From assembly GCF_035083965.1 (NCBI RefSeq), contig NC_089726.1:9987501-10051500 (forward strand): 64,000 nt of DNA, written 5' to 3'. The translations under genes were made by a program, and so were the position numbers. Position 1 is the stretch's first letter. Each line of letters starts with the position of its first letter. This stretch comes from Branchiostoma lanceolatum. Its lineage: Eukaryota; Chordata; Leptocardii; Amphioxiformes; Branchiostomatidae. The notes under the pieces were generated by a model. That model had not been told where the DNA came from, searched no databases, and saw only the letters and a program-made list of their open reading frames with translations. Below, piece by piece: positions 1 to 15,200 of this stretch.

Positions 1-3000
1 TAAATGTTTCCATATCCGCGGGTTAATAGTACAAAATGATGGGAGATAGACTCCCGCTGAGCCGATGATTACAGACAGGGTAGCAGGCAGATCCCCCGTA
101 CGCTCCTGCCATTGATCGCCGACAGATCACAAAACGGATCTGTGAATAATTGAAGACCTCGTGGTTAGGAAACCCATTTTGGCATCAAGGGGAAATGGAA
201 CTGCCGTCGTTCGGGCACTTTGTTTGAGCACAAGAGAATCCTCTCTTGATGTCCTCTTCCATCAAACGCAGATAAGTAGTGTCAGGACTCCCGGAGATAC
301 TCGCCAAGGTTATTCGTGCTGTGTGTGATAATATCTTTCACACAGTACAGTCTCTCGCACACTTTTTGTGCCCTGAATACAACCATATTCTTCTATACAT
401 TTGAAAAGAAAGGCGAAAGTTATTCAATCTTTCGTAAGAAAGGTCGAAGAATGGCTTTTCTTTACAAGAAAAGTTTACAAGAATGTCGTAATTCAATGTG
501 ACAACATGTGATGGAAAGGTTTTCGTGAAAGTCGTTATGCCTTAGCTTAATGACCATGGACAGCCTGTATTAAGCTTGTACCTTTATTGTGTATATATTA
601 TTACTGTGTAAACATAAAAAACAACTCCAGATGATTTCGACAAACATGAATGACTCGTTAAAGCTCGAGATCACGTATATTTTAGGATTAACGTTATGCT
701 TGTCACATGCTGTACGCTCCATTTGATATCACGGCAAGCATGTCAGAACATCCGAGCATCACATACATGACAGCTTTCTATCTAACAAAACTAGTTCTTG
801 GGATTTATCTAGCTAAAATATAATAGTCACATCTATGCAAATACATGGTTGACATAATATAACTTGTGATTACACTTCAACGAACGGAAAACCTGAGTCG
901 CAAACTTTTAGAATGAAGTTGAATAGGACCTTCAAGTCCTTTCAGTTGCATAATTGCACTTGCATTGCATCTGAGTTCATAAACAATCTACATCATTTTC
1001 GTTACATCGCCGAACCTTTAAGCTACAAGTCTGCTTTACTGATGACCCATCTGAAATAAAGACACATGCTCCAATTTTATCAACATCTTAAACCCCCATA
1101 TGAGCAATTATTCCATACTTTTACTCATCAAAGTGTGTGTGTGGCTTGTACGTATTTACGACTTCACAGCATTGTTGCATCTTACGAATTCTGCATGTTT
1201 GTTATAAACGTCTTTTGAAAACGCCAAGATGAACAGCGGTGAGTTGAAAAACGACCGCAAACGCACGGCAGGACTTGCTTTCCTCGCTGTGAAAACACAT
1301 CACGTTGTGTACGGATTAGTGATATAATCTTTTCTGATGAACTGATCGATGTGGAATGCGATTTGTATCTGATAGCCGTGTAGGGGATCATCCCTTAAAA
1401 TGTAGGCAGCGCGCTGTGCTGTTCTTTGATTAGGTGCAGCCCAGTAAATTTCTGCCTTCAACGGGAAGTCAGGAGATTCGTATAAACCTGCATTGATTTG
1501 TTCAACCATGTTACATAAGTGTCCCAACCTGTGCTACCTGGATTGAACAGTGCTTTTGATTAAGATAAGATTGTCATTAACATCTTACCGTCGCAGCTAA
1601 CATAAGGAATACAAAATGTATCATCAACACAAAGTCTACAGGTAAGATTGTCATTAACATCTTACCGTCGCAGCTAACATAAGGAATACAAAATGTGTCA
1701 TCAACACAGAGCCTACGGATCGACATGTTTGTGTTTGCCTTTGGATACCGGTAGAATAAATCTAAAAAAGTACTTTGTCACATTTAAAAGGTCTTTGAAA
1801 AAATACATGATCCTACTACTACTATAGAAAATACATTGATGACAACCCCAACTATAATGGGTAGGAATACACCGGGAAACTTTCTTCATGCTTAAAATGC
1901 GATCAATCCTCCATGTTGTCGCACGGACAGATGCAAGCAGATGGTTGTAATCATTCTTCTGACCATGGCTGATACCGGTCTATAGGATTTAGGGCTGACG
2001 GGAAGCAACTTATACACAGATAATCAGGGGTCTATCGACATGCCCTGCAGACTGGTCAAACCCCGTATGTCGTGATAGCCGCCCAGTCATGATTCAACTA
2101 CATTTAACTCAAGGTTGAGGTATATCTGGACTTACTCCGGTGAATAGAGAGATTTGTCAGCCACGTGAGTGCCAATATTCCTAGATTGATGAGGATATAG
2201 AGGATATGGTTTTATGTGATCCCAGTTGACCGGGCTATTGATAAATGATTTTATGAATTCCTGCCTATAAATGTACGCACCATGTTGAAGAAAACTACTT
2301 AATATATGGGAACAGAGTATCATATATTTTGATTACTGTGTAGTTGAAATACTCCACAACCGTTTTTGTAAAAGTATTCTTGATGTTCGCTTAAACGCCA
2401 GCAATATGGCATGTAAAGTTGAACTTGTCAGATTCTCACAAGATGTTGATGTTTCTGTTAGGATAGATAAGTATCGTTTACGTTTGTGGATTAGACAGCT
2501 AAACATCTGTATAGACCCTTTACAAGTAGATGGTCTATCGTCGCAACAGCAGAATATGACAAATACATTTCTTGTCTATACGTTTCACCTCTCATGACCC
2601 CAGAGGTTGTTGTTGCCTGTGTATCCTAGCTTCGACCACAGAAGTTATCCAAGGTTACGCTTGACAGTCAGGCCTGACCTTGCCGGGGTGAGACGACTCA
2701 GTGCGTGTAATGGGAAAACTTTCAGGCGGACTTCGGATCATACCCGCGGCTACAAGACAGCTTGGCGCTCCTGAATTTTTCATGGGACTTCTCCTTTTCA
2801 TCGCTACTTCGAAATTGCGGGGTGTAATTAGGGACATGATGCATTTTAAGAGATAGCATGAATACTTGATGAAGGTAATCAAGAGTAAATGAACGAAATG
2901 CGAATGGCTGACACATGTAAAAGACTTGAATGGGAAGACGAGATGTACGTTGAAGTGTTATTGAAAACATTTCAGGCAACATTACCAGTCATTGCTGTTG

Positions 3001-6000
3001 ATATCTCATGTGGAGTTTATTACTCTGCGGGGGGACTATAAAAGAAAACTTTTGAATACTATGGGTGGATGGAGTGTCTGTAAGTGCCAAAAAATACTCA
3101 CAGAATCAACAGGTTTGTGTAGTACTAGTTCCTATCAAATCATCTGCAACATTACAGAAATGTTACGTCTTGCCTTTAATCATTACTTCAAATTGCTTTT
3201 TTGTGCTTTTTTATATGCTTGAATTTTAAGAGCAGCGATTATCAAGAAGTTTTCATCGAATGATTCTCTCAACAAAATTGGCTCATGAACATTATTTTGA
3301 GATATTCAAATATTGATATGATAATCTGAGAAACGGAATTACCGATACATGATATTTTCATGTATCATGTTGAGATTCCCTGGCCAATTGTTGAACTATA
3401 GCTTTATTATTCTCAGTGTTCTTTGCCGGCCTTCCGCTAAAGCAATCTACATTCATCTTGACAAAACTTTTCTGTATGCCTCTGGCCTCGGCGAAGAATT
3501 AGACAAACTTTTCCTTGCAACCTCTTGTCCCCAGAAATATTTGAACTCGCCTTCAAAATGTAATTCTACTTTTCTCTGCGAGACAAACTGAAGTTCTGAA
3601 TGCATGCCTGAATGTTAACTTTGCGGGGGAACTTCGGAGAGAGGGAGAAATGCCCTTGAGCGACCGTTTCGGTTCGTCCTAATGTGCGTAACGCGTAACG
3701 GGATTGAAGCGGAGCATCGAGAGCATCAGCTGACGTTAGCAGGTGCGTCAGTGATTCCCGTGATTCGCACCGTGAAGCGGCGGCTCGGGAAGTCTGTGAG
3801 CAGAGCACGCCACGGCAAAGAGCTGGGAAGATACTTCAACCAAGAGCGCGTTTTCATCCACGCCTGGGTTCTACTTTTACATACTCAAATCATCAAGTAG
3901 ATCTTGGCTGTGTTTTTCATGTGTTTACATTTAATGGATCTCAAAACTTCCTCTATTATCAAATTTCACCCTCTTAACCCTTGTCCTGCTGTTGATTACG
4001 TACAGTACGAATGAAGATATCTTGAACCGCTCTGAGTACTCGTTTGTGCCTCAAGGTTATCATAAAAGCATAAACTATGATGGCACAGATGTTCCTGATG
4101 TTTGTCGAGTGTTCACAGACCATTAACTTCTTATTATGACATCTACTGTTGTGACGCCAACTGAAAAGTAATTAAAACTGTCAGCATTAAGTCATCGACG
4201 GAATGATTTCAAAATCCGCCGTTAACGCATTCAACTGAAGAAATTATTAATAATGGACTTACTGTAATTGTTCAATTAAAACTGTCAGTAAGCGAAATTG
4301 TAATGCATTTTCGGATACCGGATGACTGAAACTGCATAGTTGATGTGGGTAGGTCCGATGAGGATATGTGTTCTGCATGTACATGTATGTCACAGCTGAC
4401 TTAACGATAAACACTTCTGTCCTTCTTGGTTGTTGAAGAGAAATATCTGTGGTATGATAGACGGCAAAACGTCCCTGTATCGTGTCTGCCATTACGACCG
4501 TTACGTGAGCCAGTTCGTTTTCTAGAAGAAGTCAAAACAAACGAGAGAAAATTTAGACTTGCTGCGGACAACATTAGACTTGCTGCAGCTTTTGGTTTCT
4601 GAAAGAAGTCAAAAAAAACTTAAGAATAGTGCGGAGACCATGGCAATATAGCGGGAAGGGATAACTGAAGAGAGGGGTGCTGCTGTGAAAAAAAGTAAAG
4701 ATCTTAAACACATTTACGGCTGAGAATGAGATCGCATAATCAGATATGTTTGATAAGTCACACGTGGAATAACATGTTTTCTGTTGAGCCCCCCAAATAG
4801 CTATGTTGTTCTCTTCCACAATGACGTCTCTGTTTACAAAAGCACATGACTGGTAACATCAGAGTACAGGAAAACTTTGATGTACATATAGAAAACATTT
4901 TCTCAAGGTTATTACACCTCCCAAAAGTATCTCTAATGTACAGAACAGAGGCACAGCCGGAGGAGGAGGGATATGACTCTACAGATGGCCTACGTAATAG
5001 TTTCAAAAAAAAAATTTGATTGTCCAAAAAAAATTCAATCGTTGCAAAAAGCGAAGAAGGAAATTTAGGGGACTATGATTAAGACCGTGTGCACAAGATC
5101 AAATATGAGCCTTGCGACATGACGCATTCTTCTAATGTCGGCCTCCATTGACTCGTTAGTTTGATGCATCATCTGTGAAAAGTCAACACAAAAGAGCTGG
5201 GGACCCTTTTCCATCAACGTCCGCTTAGGGGAGTGTTCTGCCTGGAATGTTATCTTTCCGTCTTCAATCACTTGCGTTGACTAACGCAAATGCTCACGAA
5301 GGCAATCTTAAGAACGAAATGGTTTCGCCGTGCCTTCCAACCCCAAGACGACCTTTGTCTCTTAAAATGCACGGTTCGGTGACAGCATCAATCTTACTAT
5401 GGTGTCGTCACAGTTAAGTGTTGCTTGACTCTTTTCTTTGCACGGGCGCGGATGTAGGACACTGAGCATGAGGGACGTGTTATTTTCCTGCTCCTGCATC
5501 CGACAAATACAGGCTCATATGTGTGCCGTATGTACGGAAACAATCTGGTTCCAAACATCCAAGGATTTTTATCATATCTCGGAGCCCGTTATCGCCAGGT
5601 CGCTGATAATCTAGATCAAGCCTGTGGGTCAGTCCGCAGGGTCAGATACTTGTGTTTCCCTATCAGAAATCGCTCTAGGGAGTCGTGAAGTCAATGGCAT
5701 GCAATGGCTTAGCAAAAGCGCAAATAGCACATTTTTCTACTTCGTTTCCAGGGAGAAAATACTCCTACTTGCTGGTTCGCCGTTTCTGCAGGGCTGATTT
5801 TGTTCTTTGTGCTCCACATCTGTGTGTATGCCTTCTCATCATGCAAACGCAGTAACTCCCCAGCAAATTCCATCCGTGCGCAGCTCATTCAAAGTCATTA
5901 GATGTCGATCCGTCATTTCGGGCAGCTACATATGCATTCCTGTACGTCAGAGAGAAGCGCTCCGAGACCTTTTCTTTTCACCGGGGGAAAAAAGACGGCT

Positions 6001-6104
6001 TCTTCGCCTTTTGTGCGCTCTCTTTGTTAAACCGAAACTTGCAATGGAGTCCTGACCTACTAATGCTTTGTGTTTACTCGAGTAATCTCCCGGTTTAATG
6101 AGAA
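1..6104. other. Intergenic/upstream region, no supported gene
   Basis: I see no convincing coding exon here. Open frames are short, lack splice partners and read as random composition. A GC-richer patch near 3640-3840 is open on both strands but has no recognisable protein. The last kilobase becomes CpG-richer towards the SLC6 gene and probably holds its promoter and perhaps a non-coding first exon. The one clear structure is the tandem duplication at 1566-1719. Confidence 0.5.
1566..1719. repeat. 77-bp tandem duplication, two copies
   Basis: Two adjacent near-identical units begin with TAAGATTGTCATTAACATC, at 1566 and 1643. They differ at only a few positions in their second halves (for example TGTATCATC against TGTGTCATC). 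The high identity suggests a recent local duplication. No coding sequence is involved. Confidence 0.8.
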
Positions 6105-6201
6105 CCACCTTCTGTTTTCGTTAGACAGGGCGACTACGAGCTTCGCTGAGGTGGTCTAGCGGCCGGGCGGGGAGCGCGCGATTTCCACACTAACAGCAGA
6201 C
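6105..6201 (+). promoter_or_regulatory. 5' leader of the SLC6 gene with a likely 3' splice site
   Basis: A pyrimidine-rich run followed by TTCGTTAG (6117-6124) looks like a 3' splice acceptor just upstream of the first ATG. This suggests that the coding exon starts near 6125 and that a separate non-coding first exon and promoter lie further upstream. The leader from 6125 to 6201 is GC-rich. No TATA box could be assigned. This is inference from the splice-site pattern only. Confidence 0.35.
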
Positions 6202-9200
6202 ATGGAGACCAGCCAAGAGGACGGGAAACTTGCAGACGGCGTCCTGGTCGACAAGGACGGGACAGCGGCGGTGAACGGCACGGAGAAGAACCACCCCGAA
6301 GAAGCCGAGGTGAAAAAGGATGACCTTCCCGAGAGAGGAGAATGGACGGGGAAACTGGACTTCATCCTGTCCTGCGTTGGGTTCGCCGTGGGTCTCGGCA
6401 ACGTGTGGAGGTTCCCGTACTTGTGCTATCAAAATGGCGGGGGTGAGTTCATAAACGTCTTCTCACATTCACATTTTGTACATCTTATAACGGTTTCCAG
6501 ATGAAAACAAAGTATTGAAGTATCTTATGATGGTATGAATACTTTATGTCGTGTTCTAAATGGTGCGGGGATGCAGGCGGTCGGACAGGAGTCATTTGTA
6601 TTCAGGGTGTGCCCCTAACTTTAGCAGTAGTGGTGAAAATTGCGGTGCAATCAGTGTTAAAAGCCTCTCATTATGCTGTGGGATGGACGATGTAGTGAAC
6701 ACGGCACTAGCCTCCACCCGTCTTTATGACTCAAACCAGACCCGACTCGCTCCGTCTCTCCACTCTGCTATGCCGGGTCATATAATAACGTCCGTCCCGC
6801 TTTTAAGACTAGCGAACCATTTCTGAATTCTTAAACTACTTCAAAGGACGGCGTTCCTGCAGCTGTATTTGTCTTTGCTCCCGTACCCAACACTAGCTTT
6901 GTCATGACGAACTAGTGCTGACCTTGACTATTAACTGATGGCAAAAATGTACTTCCATTGACCTTGACGGGCGTTTGATTTTTGGAGACTGAAAACGAAA
7001 AAAAAAAGAGCATCGTGGACTTGATGATTACGAAAGTCTCTGTTTCTTTCAAAGCGAGAATTTGAATCTTACACTGGCCACGTATTCATATTGATTTTAG
7101 TTTCCGTTCTTTCCATTGAAACTGAATTCATGAAATGTCTCCACCCAACATTTAACTAATATATATTCTTATCTATATCAAAATCGTATTCAAAATTGCT
7201 TAGAATGTCAACTTTGCAGTAAAAGTAACGAGATTGTCTACTCTGTCTTCATAGCTTAAAAAAGGCATATGTCTTTCGTCTCATTGTACTTTTTCGCCAA
7301 AATTAGAACAACACAAAAGTAGAATTCCGAATGCTTGATCAATTGAGGTGTTTGTCTGTATTGTTGAGCGAGCTTTGTTCGAGACGACAATCATAAATGT
7401 TTGATGTTGAGGCGATGTTTCCAACATGTCTTTCTCTATCTATAACCACACTGACGTTTTCCTTTCTATCGCGTATGGCGAATCCAATAAAGCTGAACTA
7501 TTTACTTAGTTAGCCGAGGCCAATTCCTCAAGCACATGCCAATTTTACCGCTTATTTTCTTTTATAGCTAATGCGCCGGCAACTGCATGTAAATGTCGCA
7601 TAAAAAGCTCTTAGAAATCACCACAGGTCCCTTTATTGCCAATACATATGTTTTATTACGACTGCAATCCTTCATGTAAAAGTTATTCCCGCAGCATATA
7701 ATCAAGCTGTCTTCGAAATTACATCCTTCGTTGATATATCGTCTATCTTAGTCAATAAGAAATGCAGACTCCGCGGTAGTTAGGTTCAATTTGCCATATA
7801 AAAGAGAATACATTTATATATCTATATTATTCTATATTGTCAATTCACGCTCAAATTTTAAGCTTATATGAGGAGAAAATCGCAGACGAACCTCTTGATG
7901 CAACGTCGCAATATTTCTGCATCGTTTTTATGGATTTGACGAAAGATTCATATTACGGTTAATTAGAGAGGAACCAGGATTTCAAATTCTATTCACTATC
8001 ATTGATCAATGTTCTTGTTTGACAGAAAAGAATACTCTTGCAGTCAATTTTGAAAACATATTCTGACGTCAGCGAAAACAAGTATCGTAAGATTGCAAAG
8101 TTTCACCGCAAACGACAGACATTGCTAAAGACAACCCTGTTTCCCAACAAGGACAATCATACTAGGGGGTAAATGTGTTTAACAACTAGCAGATGTTTCC
8201 AAAACTACATTGGAGTACGCCTACATGCCTTTGCATGCATTTGGCATTTAGAACTCACAACTTTCCATCGAGGTCACTGACCCGGGAGGGGAGCTACAGC
8301 GGCAAAGGCCAAGAGTCAATAGCGCCCGGTCAAATGTCGGGAATCTACTGGTGCGGCCTGAATACCGCTGGGAATAATGCTTCTTTTGTCGTGTTCCGCC
8401 TTGTTTCGAACAAGCTTAAGACGGGACGATGTGTGAAAGGTCGTGGATACAACAAGGGTATTCAAACAGAGAAGACGCACAAGCTAAAAACATGCATGCA
8501 GTCGGATCTGTTGGCCAAAAAGATAATAACACAGCATATAATAGATTTCTCCTTAACAATAAAAATATGTGATTGTAATATGTGAATTTAAAAACACCAT
8601 CACATGAATATTTTCGTTACAAAATACGGTACAGCATAGTATAAGAGAACATTACGAAGACTTAGTAAGAATGATTTTGTGTTTATCTAACGGTACAGCT
8701 TGCAGCGTCCAAACATTCACTGGTACTTGATATCGTGAAAGGTTCCAAGGTATCAAGATTTTTGTCTTTCAGTGATGTGTTCTAATTTCGAACTAAAGAA
8801 GCCTTGTGATGATAAGGAACTGTGATCATTGTAGACCTGCAGAAGTTCGCACAACTGTATTCTAACCCTGCCCCTCTCTCCAGGCGCCTTCCTCATTCCG
8901 TACTTCCTGACGCTGTTCCTGGCGGGGATTCCCCTCTTCTTCCTGGAGACCAGTTTGGGCCAGTGTCTCAGCATAGGTGGGCTGGGCATCTGGAAGATAT
9001 GCCCGCTCTTCAAAGGTATGTTCATCTCAATGCAATAACCCTTTGTACAGAGTAATCCACATCAGCTAAAGAAAACAAGTGAGAATAGCATATGAAGGAT
9101 AGTTTTACCAGAAATTATTTTCCGGAATGTTTAAGGTCACTTAGATGTGTCGCGGGGAATGTCCCTGCACCTCAGCTGGTAGCAGCCTGACAGCTAAGCT

Positions 9201-12200
9201 CCTGGTTCCAATTAGTTGGTAACTTGGAGACCAATCCTAGGCAGGGCATTTTAGTTGGGGCAGAACCCGTCTTTTGGAAGGGACGTAAAATGGGGTCCCG
9301 TGTTCGCCGGAGGTGCCTCGAGTACGTTAAAGGGGAAGGGCTGGCAACCCCTCCCTTTAAAAAATGCCCTGATACTGAAACAGTAAGGAAAATTGCTGAC
9401 CTATGTGCCACTAGTAACTCGGCACTACAAGGGTCTGAACGAACGAACGAACGAACGAACGAACGAAATATGTTACAGTGTGTGGGTCATGTGATTCTGT
9501 TCTAGTCCAGTACGAGATAGTCTACCATCAGCGTCAAAACAACTGATGAGAACCGTGAGAATTAGACCTAGATACGTTTGGGTATTAGAAAGAAACCTTT
9601 CCCCAAATCCGCGGAAAGCAGGCCGTAATCCCCTAACTCACGCTTCTCTTCAGAAACGAACCCCAAAGGTCCCGTATGACGCAGGCGATGTTGTCTTATC
9701 TTCTGCAATAATGAGGTCGACCTGTTAAACGGGTATCAAGTGGAATCATGGCTAGTCCGTTTGAGCCACCTCTTCTATACATCCTACAAGCGTAACATTG
9801 GTCAGACGTAAGGTTAAGGCAGCTATCACATCATATGTCATCTGATGGGCATGGGCCGTGAAACGTTAAGATGTGTTCGCCTCCAGGAGGAGGAGGGGCA
9901 CTGTTTGCTTGCAACATCGAGCAGTTACAGGTCAATGACAAGGCACTCATTCATACATACTAAACTAGAGTTATTCAGAATTTTGCATTGTTTTATTTCA
10001 CTGACAGATCATTTTCATAGGGTCATCTACGAACTTTGTATTTGCAAAATGAGTCCTGGAAGGATCCATTATGATAAGGCCTACAACGTAAACTCTTTTA
10101 GGATTTAGGAAACCCAATTTCCAATTATCCAAAAGTCTTCGCAGTCTCATTCCACTAACAATAATAGTTTTGGGGTTGATTCATTCGCCTAACGGTAGAT
10201 ATTTGCTAACATGGCCCGGGCTTAACATATCCTACAGCTTTCGGTTAGATATCCCAGAATGCAATCCAGGAGGTACCCGGATGTTGACTCATGATTCGTG
10301 CTGTCGTACATGTACTTCACAAGGTAGCAATTTGTAATGATTGTTATGAAACGATTCTGTCAGATACTTCTCACTTAGTCATAACAAGAGCTAGTCTGAA
10401 ATCAAAAAGGAAATTCTTCCGAGAGCCGTGATGCATTTAGGAGTAGAAATTGGCTTTATTAGCTAATTACAAGCTATTTATCCTTACCCAAACATAATCC
10501 TTTGTCAAGCTACATTCTAGTCAATAAAAGCGACAGCGCAGTCTAATAAACGCCTGCTCCTGCAGTAATGACTCAAGATGAGAGTTCGGCGCCGAGGGAT
10601 GGGCCTGAAATTGCAACTTTGCAAATCTTCTCGTCTGTGATTGATAAAGGCAATATTCATGTCATGAAAAATAAACGAAGTCTCCTTACTCAATTTGTCA
10701 CTGTCAAAGGGCGGTGCAGTTTGCTGAGAAGTTAACAACTGTATAAATACTAGGGGATATTAAGTATAATAAACTAGTTCCAGACGAGACATTTGTTCAG
10801 TAATCTTGACTTGGTTTCGTGTCTGTTCCGATTATGGTTATGGTAGCTCATATTCGAAGTTTATGTACCCGTGACGTGTTCACCACGTTTATGAATATTG
10901 CAATATTTAGAAGGTTTTGGTTTGTTAGTTCACGTTTTATGTTTATGTTCCTGTGATGTGTTCACCATGTATACAGTTTATGTGGTTGCAATATTCAGAA
11001 TGTTTTGGTTGCGACGATAATTGTGAAGCATGTTTATGTCCGTCCCCTAAGGTGTTGGCTATGCGGCTGCAGTGGTGTCGTTCTGGCTCAACATCTACTA
11101 CATCATTATCATCGCGTGGACTCTCTACTACCTCTTCAGGTCAGACAAGCAGAATCATGTAGCCTGACGTCAGCTAGACGTTATGTACAAATTCTGGTAT
11201 TTGCCTTATGCATCATTTGAGAGACTTTACAGAGCAATGCAGATAAAACTAATGCAAAGCTATGAGATATGACAAACAGATTTGTTGTTGATACAGCAAT
11301 TTAGAATATAGTATATTGGTTTATGAATACTGAGTGGTGCATTTTATATAATGCATCATGAATTTGTCTTTTCAGTTCGTTTCAGTCTGTTCTGCCATGG
11401 GAGCACTGTGGAAACGCCTGGAACACTCCCAACTGCTTCACAAACTTCACCATCCTCAGTAACATGACCAAAAACGAGACCGCCAACTTGACAGACTCTA
11501 CAAGGGAGTTTTGGGAGTGAGTATTAGACCTACATTAATTATATACTACCAATATAAAAACCGGAAATTAAGTAAGATAAAAGACCAGATATCAAGACTG
11601 TTATTCTTGTCATCAGAAAGCAAAACAACTTTCAAACAGAAATGTTTTTATAACCAACTTAACATCTTACTAATATTTGTCAGAAAGGCAGAACAGCAGA
11701 AAGGCAGCATATGACATACCCTTTGCATCTGTGCAGGAAATGATTACACTGAATACAAATTGTGACATCTGTAGACCCCTCTGTGTCATGTGACAGTAAT
11801 TATTCATAGCATTCAACCAATTTTACAGTGAACTTTGGTGGTTTGTTCTGAAATGTGTCATACATAATATAGTTATGGGTAGTAACTTTCAACCAATTCA
11901 AACACATGTCGGTGACACGTGTCTGACATTAGTGCTCGCGTCGCAGGACTACCGTGCCTATGTATGATCATGAGTTCGACGTGAGAAGCAGTTTCAGGAT
12001 GATTACTTACTCTGTTCTAGATCAATGTATTACAACTCATCCCTCTGATGCTGTGCAGAAGCTTATCCTGATGGAACCGTAATGCACATCGGGATCCCCA
12101 CACATTTTCTCACAAATCTAACACTGCGAACAGGTTGCGAACTCCTTACTCTATACGATGATGAAAAATCGACTCAGAGAATTTACGATTCCCCCCTTTA

Positions 12201-15200
12201 TAACCTGTAAGTAGAGTGTACAGCGACATCGTGATTCATTTTCTGTATCTGGCCTTCAGTAAATGAAAAGTCGCGTTAGATAACGTGAAGCCAATCAGAA
12301 CCGTCCTTTCTGATGAGCCAGCCATGTCCTTCTTTACTTTACTTAATAGGATTTCATTCGCATCAGGGACTACCTCTCATCCACGGCAGAGTAATTAAAC
12401 CTGCATCACGACTGATTACTTGAAAATAATGACACGCGGGCAAAAGTAGTAAACATATCAATCTATCCGCAAGGTAACAGTTACTCAAACAACTGGATAG
12501 ATTTTGGAAACGGTCAGACGTTTTAGGTAGCATCCACTGCCTTTTTGTCAGTGACTGAACAAGATTTGTGGTTCACCAGGCTTTAGATAGTCCAATAGAG
12601 AACCAAAAGTAAGATAAAGTTTTAGTTAAATATCAATTCATCGCTTGAAATTAAAGGGGTGCTCTTTTAGGGAAAATGTAGACTTAGATTTAGTTAGATC
12701 TAGAGGCATGTCGCAGTTAGAGAAGTCCATGCAGCACGTTTTGTCTTCAGCCAGTCTCATCGCATCCTTCCATCTTCTGCTCGCTGTCTGGAGATCTCTG
12801 TCAATCGTCTGCTGCCAGCTTATCTTATGGACGACCCCTCATTTTTGTGTGGGAAAAGCAGCACAAGATATTACACTATTGTGCAGGGTATTACCAAGTC
12901 CCCGTTCCCTGACATATGACACAAACATGTTATATTTTTCTCCAGGCGAGGAGTACTCCAGATGACTGATGGTCTCCACCAGCCCGGGCATGTGCGCTGG
13001 GAGCTGGCGCTGACTCTGCTTCTGGCCTGGATCATCGTGTACTTCTGCATATGGAAGGGCGTGGGTTGGACTGGGAAGGTACGGGGAAAACCACACGTAA
13101 TTTCAGTGTTGTCTTTGGACAAAATTTGTCGTGACGTCTTATTTCGATATCAGAAACAATCGGATGATCCCAACAGACAAGCAGTCCTAATGTGTGATCA
13201 AGAACTTGATAAGTAGACGTGGAATTGTCTTATTTGTCTTTAGGGGTGGGGAATCCTTTGTGAACTCACAGAAAACATGTTTCTCGACTTAAGTTACATT
13301 CATACCAACATATCATGATATTTCGTTTCGTTATAGTTTAGCTACTAGACAAAGGTTCTGGGAGTTTTGCTGATTTTTTTTCCGAGGCAGAGCAGATCGA
13401 GGGACAATAATTGCTGTATAATTGCTGCTTGCAAATATCTTCTACACCTTGCATAGGTCAAGTTTTCTTCAAGATTCACACGGTGAATGCAATACTTTCT
13501 CTCTGCCCTCCTATAGGTTGTGTACTTCACGGCGCTGTTCCCTTACTTCGTGCTGTTCATTCTACTCATCCGCGGAGTCACCCTCCCCGGGGCTTACGAT
13601 GGCATCATGTTCTACATCACACCCAAGTTCGAGAGGCTTCTGGACTCTAAGGTACGTACAGTCTATTCCTGATGTTTGCAGCAAGACAGTGCCTTTAGAT
13701 TATTCTTTCCCTCTGGAAGGAAAGTTAAGTGTAAAATGTCAACATACCACACTGCCTTGCACATTTCCGATTGCAGCGCTATTCGGGGCTACGGTATATC
13801 TAAGGCTGTTAATGTATGGATTCTATATGCTTCTTTGCACCTGTACAAATAGCTTGGGAACTTTTAAGTTTTCTTTTCAAAGTCTTTAATCCCCAAAACT
13901 TACTTACAATAATCCCCGGTAAGAAATTCTGAAACCGTTACTACAGATGATTATAGCTATAGACCTCGGTGCCGACAGTGTTTTTTCTTTCAAAATGTGT
14001 CTAACCGTGAGCTAACACCAGCATAGCTTTGATGCCTCCATTACCACATGGATTCGGATTCCCGTCAGTAAGTTTATCAGTTCATAAACCTAGCCTTTAT
14101 TGATCAGATACACATATATACTGTAACCCTGGGCTGTAGATCCGTTAGACGCGTTGAAGTGTATCGGGACAGGTTTTTTTTTCATATCACCTCACTCTTT
14201 CATACACCACTGTCACTTCACAGGCTTTACTGAGACATGTCCTGGAGCAAATGTTAGACTAGGAATCATCTAGCTGTCAATGCCATTCTCGCACGACTGA
14301 ATCCCAATGACAAAGGCTCTAGCTGCTTGTGCGTGACTGTATTGTAGACCACACAATTTGGCTGGGAATGTGTAGATATCTGGTAAGGATAACATCAACA
14401 CGTGTACGGGTCAACAGCCATTTTGTATCACCATTGCCCCGGGCGCTACGTTTCGGTGTCATCGCAACCTCGCGAACTCTTAATAGATTTAAAAGATGAT
14501 CCACCAATTGTGGCTTATATCTGTATGACTGGATAAGAAAGCCGAGAAGGGTTAGAAATTATCTCAGCTTGCTTTCAACTGAAGACAAAGGACTCGTTGG
14601 CGCGCAAATGTTTAGTTCTTAACTTCTAATCATATCCAAGGTTATACTCAAGTTATTTTGAACTGTGCTGATGCATTGATACGAAATTAAAGCAAAATAC
14701 ATGGAAAAGTCACTGCTTACAGTGTGATCCACTTGACGCTTGTACATGCTTGCAATGTTGATTTTTGCCTGCAAACATTGAAATTCTTCTTGCGTTTGTA
14801 TGTTTCGTGTTCGCCCCTGACAAGGCGGAGAGAGGCGAAATCACTTGCAATATTCCCTGTTGTGTAAGAACTTTCGTCAAACGTGACTTGTTAGCAAAGA
14901 CGATGACAGTATTTCAGTTTTTAAATTTATATCTTACTTTTCATCTGGTGACATTTACTGCATTCATGTGGAACGAAACCAGACGGTTCCTGGAGCCAAA
15001 GACATTTCGCAGAGGTGACGTCAATATCTTGACAGGACTTGAATAATGGGCTTTAATTACTGAAGATGACGGCGGGAAGATGACATTTTTTGCCTGAGGC
15101 CAAGCTCGGATCTATTCAACTTTTCTTTGATATGTAACCAACCGATTCGATTCAGAGCTGAGTGCTTCGTGTGCGCAGAATATATCCAGTAGAGACACAG

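Noticed and set aside
8193..8585. 130-codon plus-strand frame in SLC6 intron 1
   Set aside because: No recognisable domain, no splice sites matching its ends, and mixed composition; treated as chance.
13422..13889. 155-codon plus-strand frame overlapping SLC6 exon 6
   Set aside because: Wrong frame relative to the exon, whose correct frame gives the conserved transporter sequence with proper junctions.
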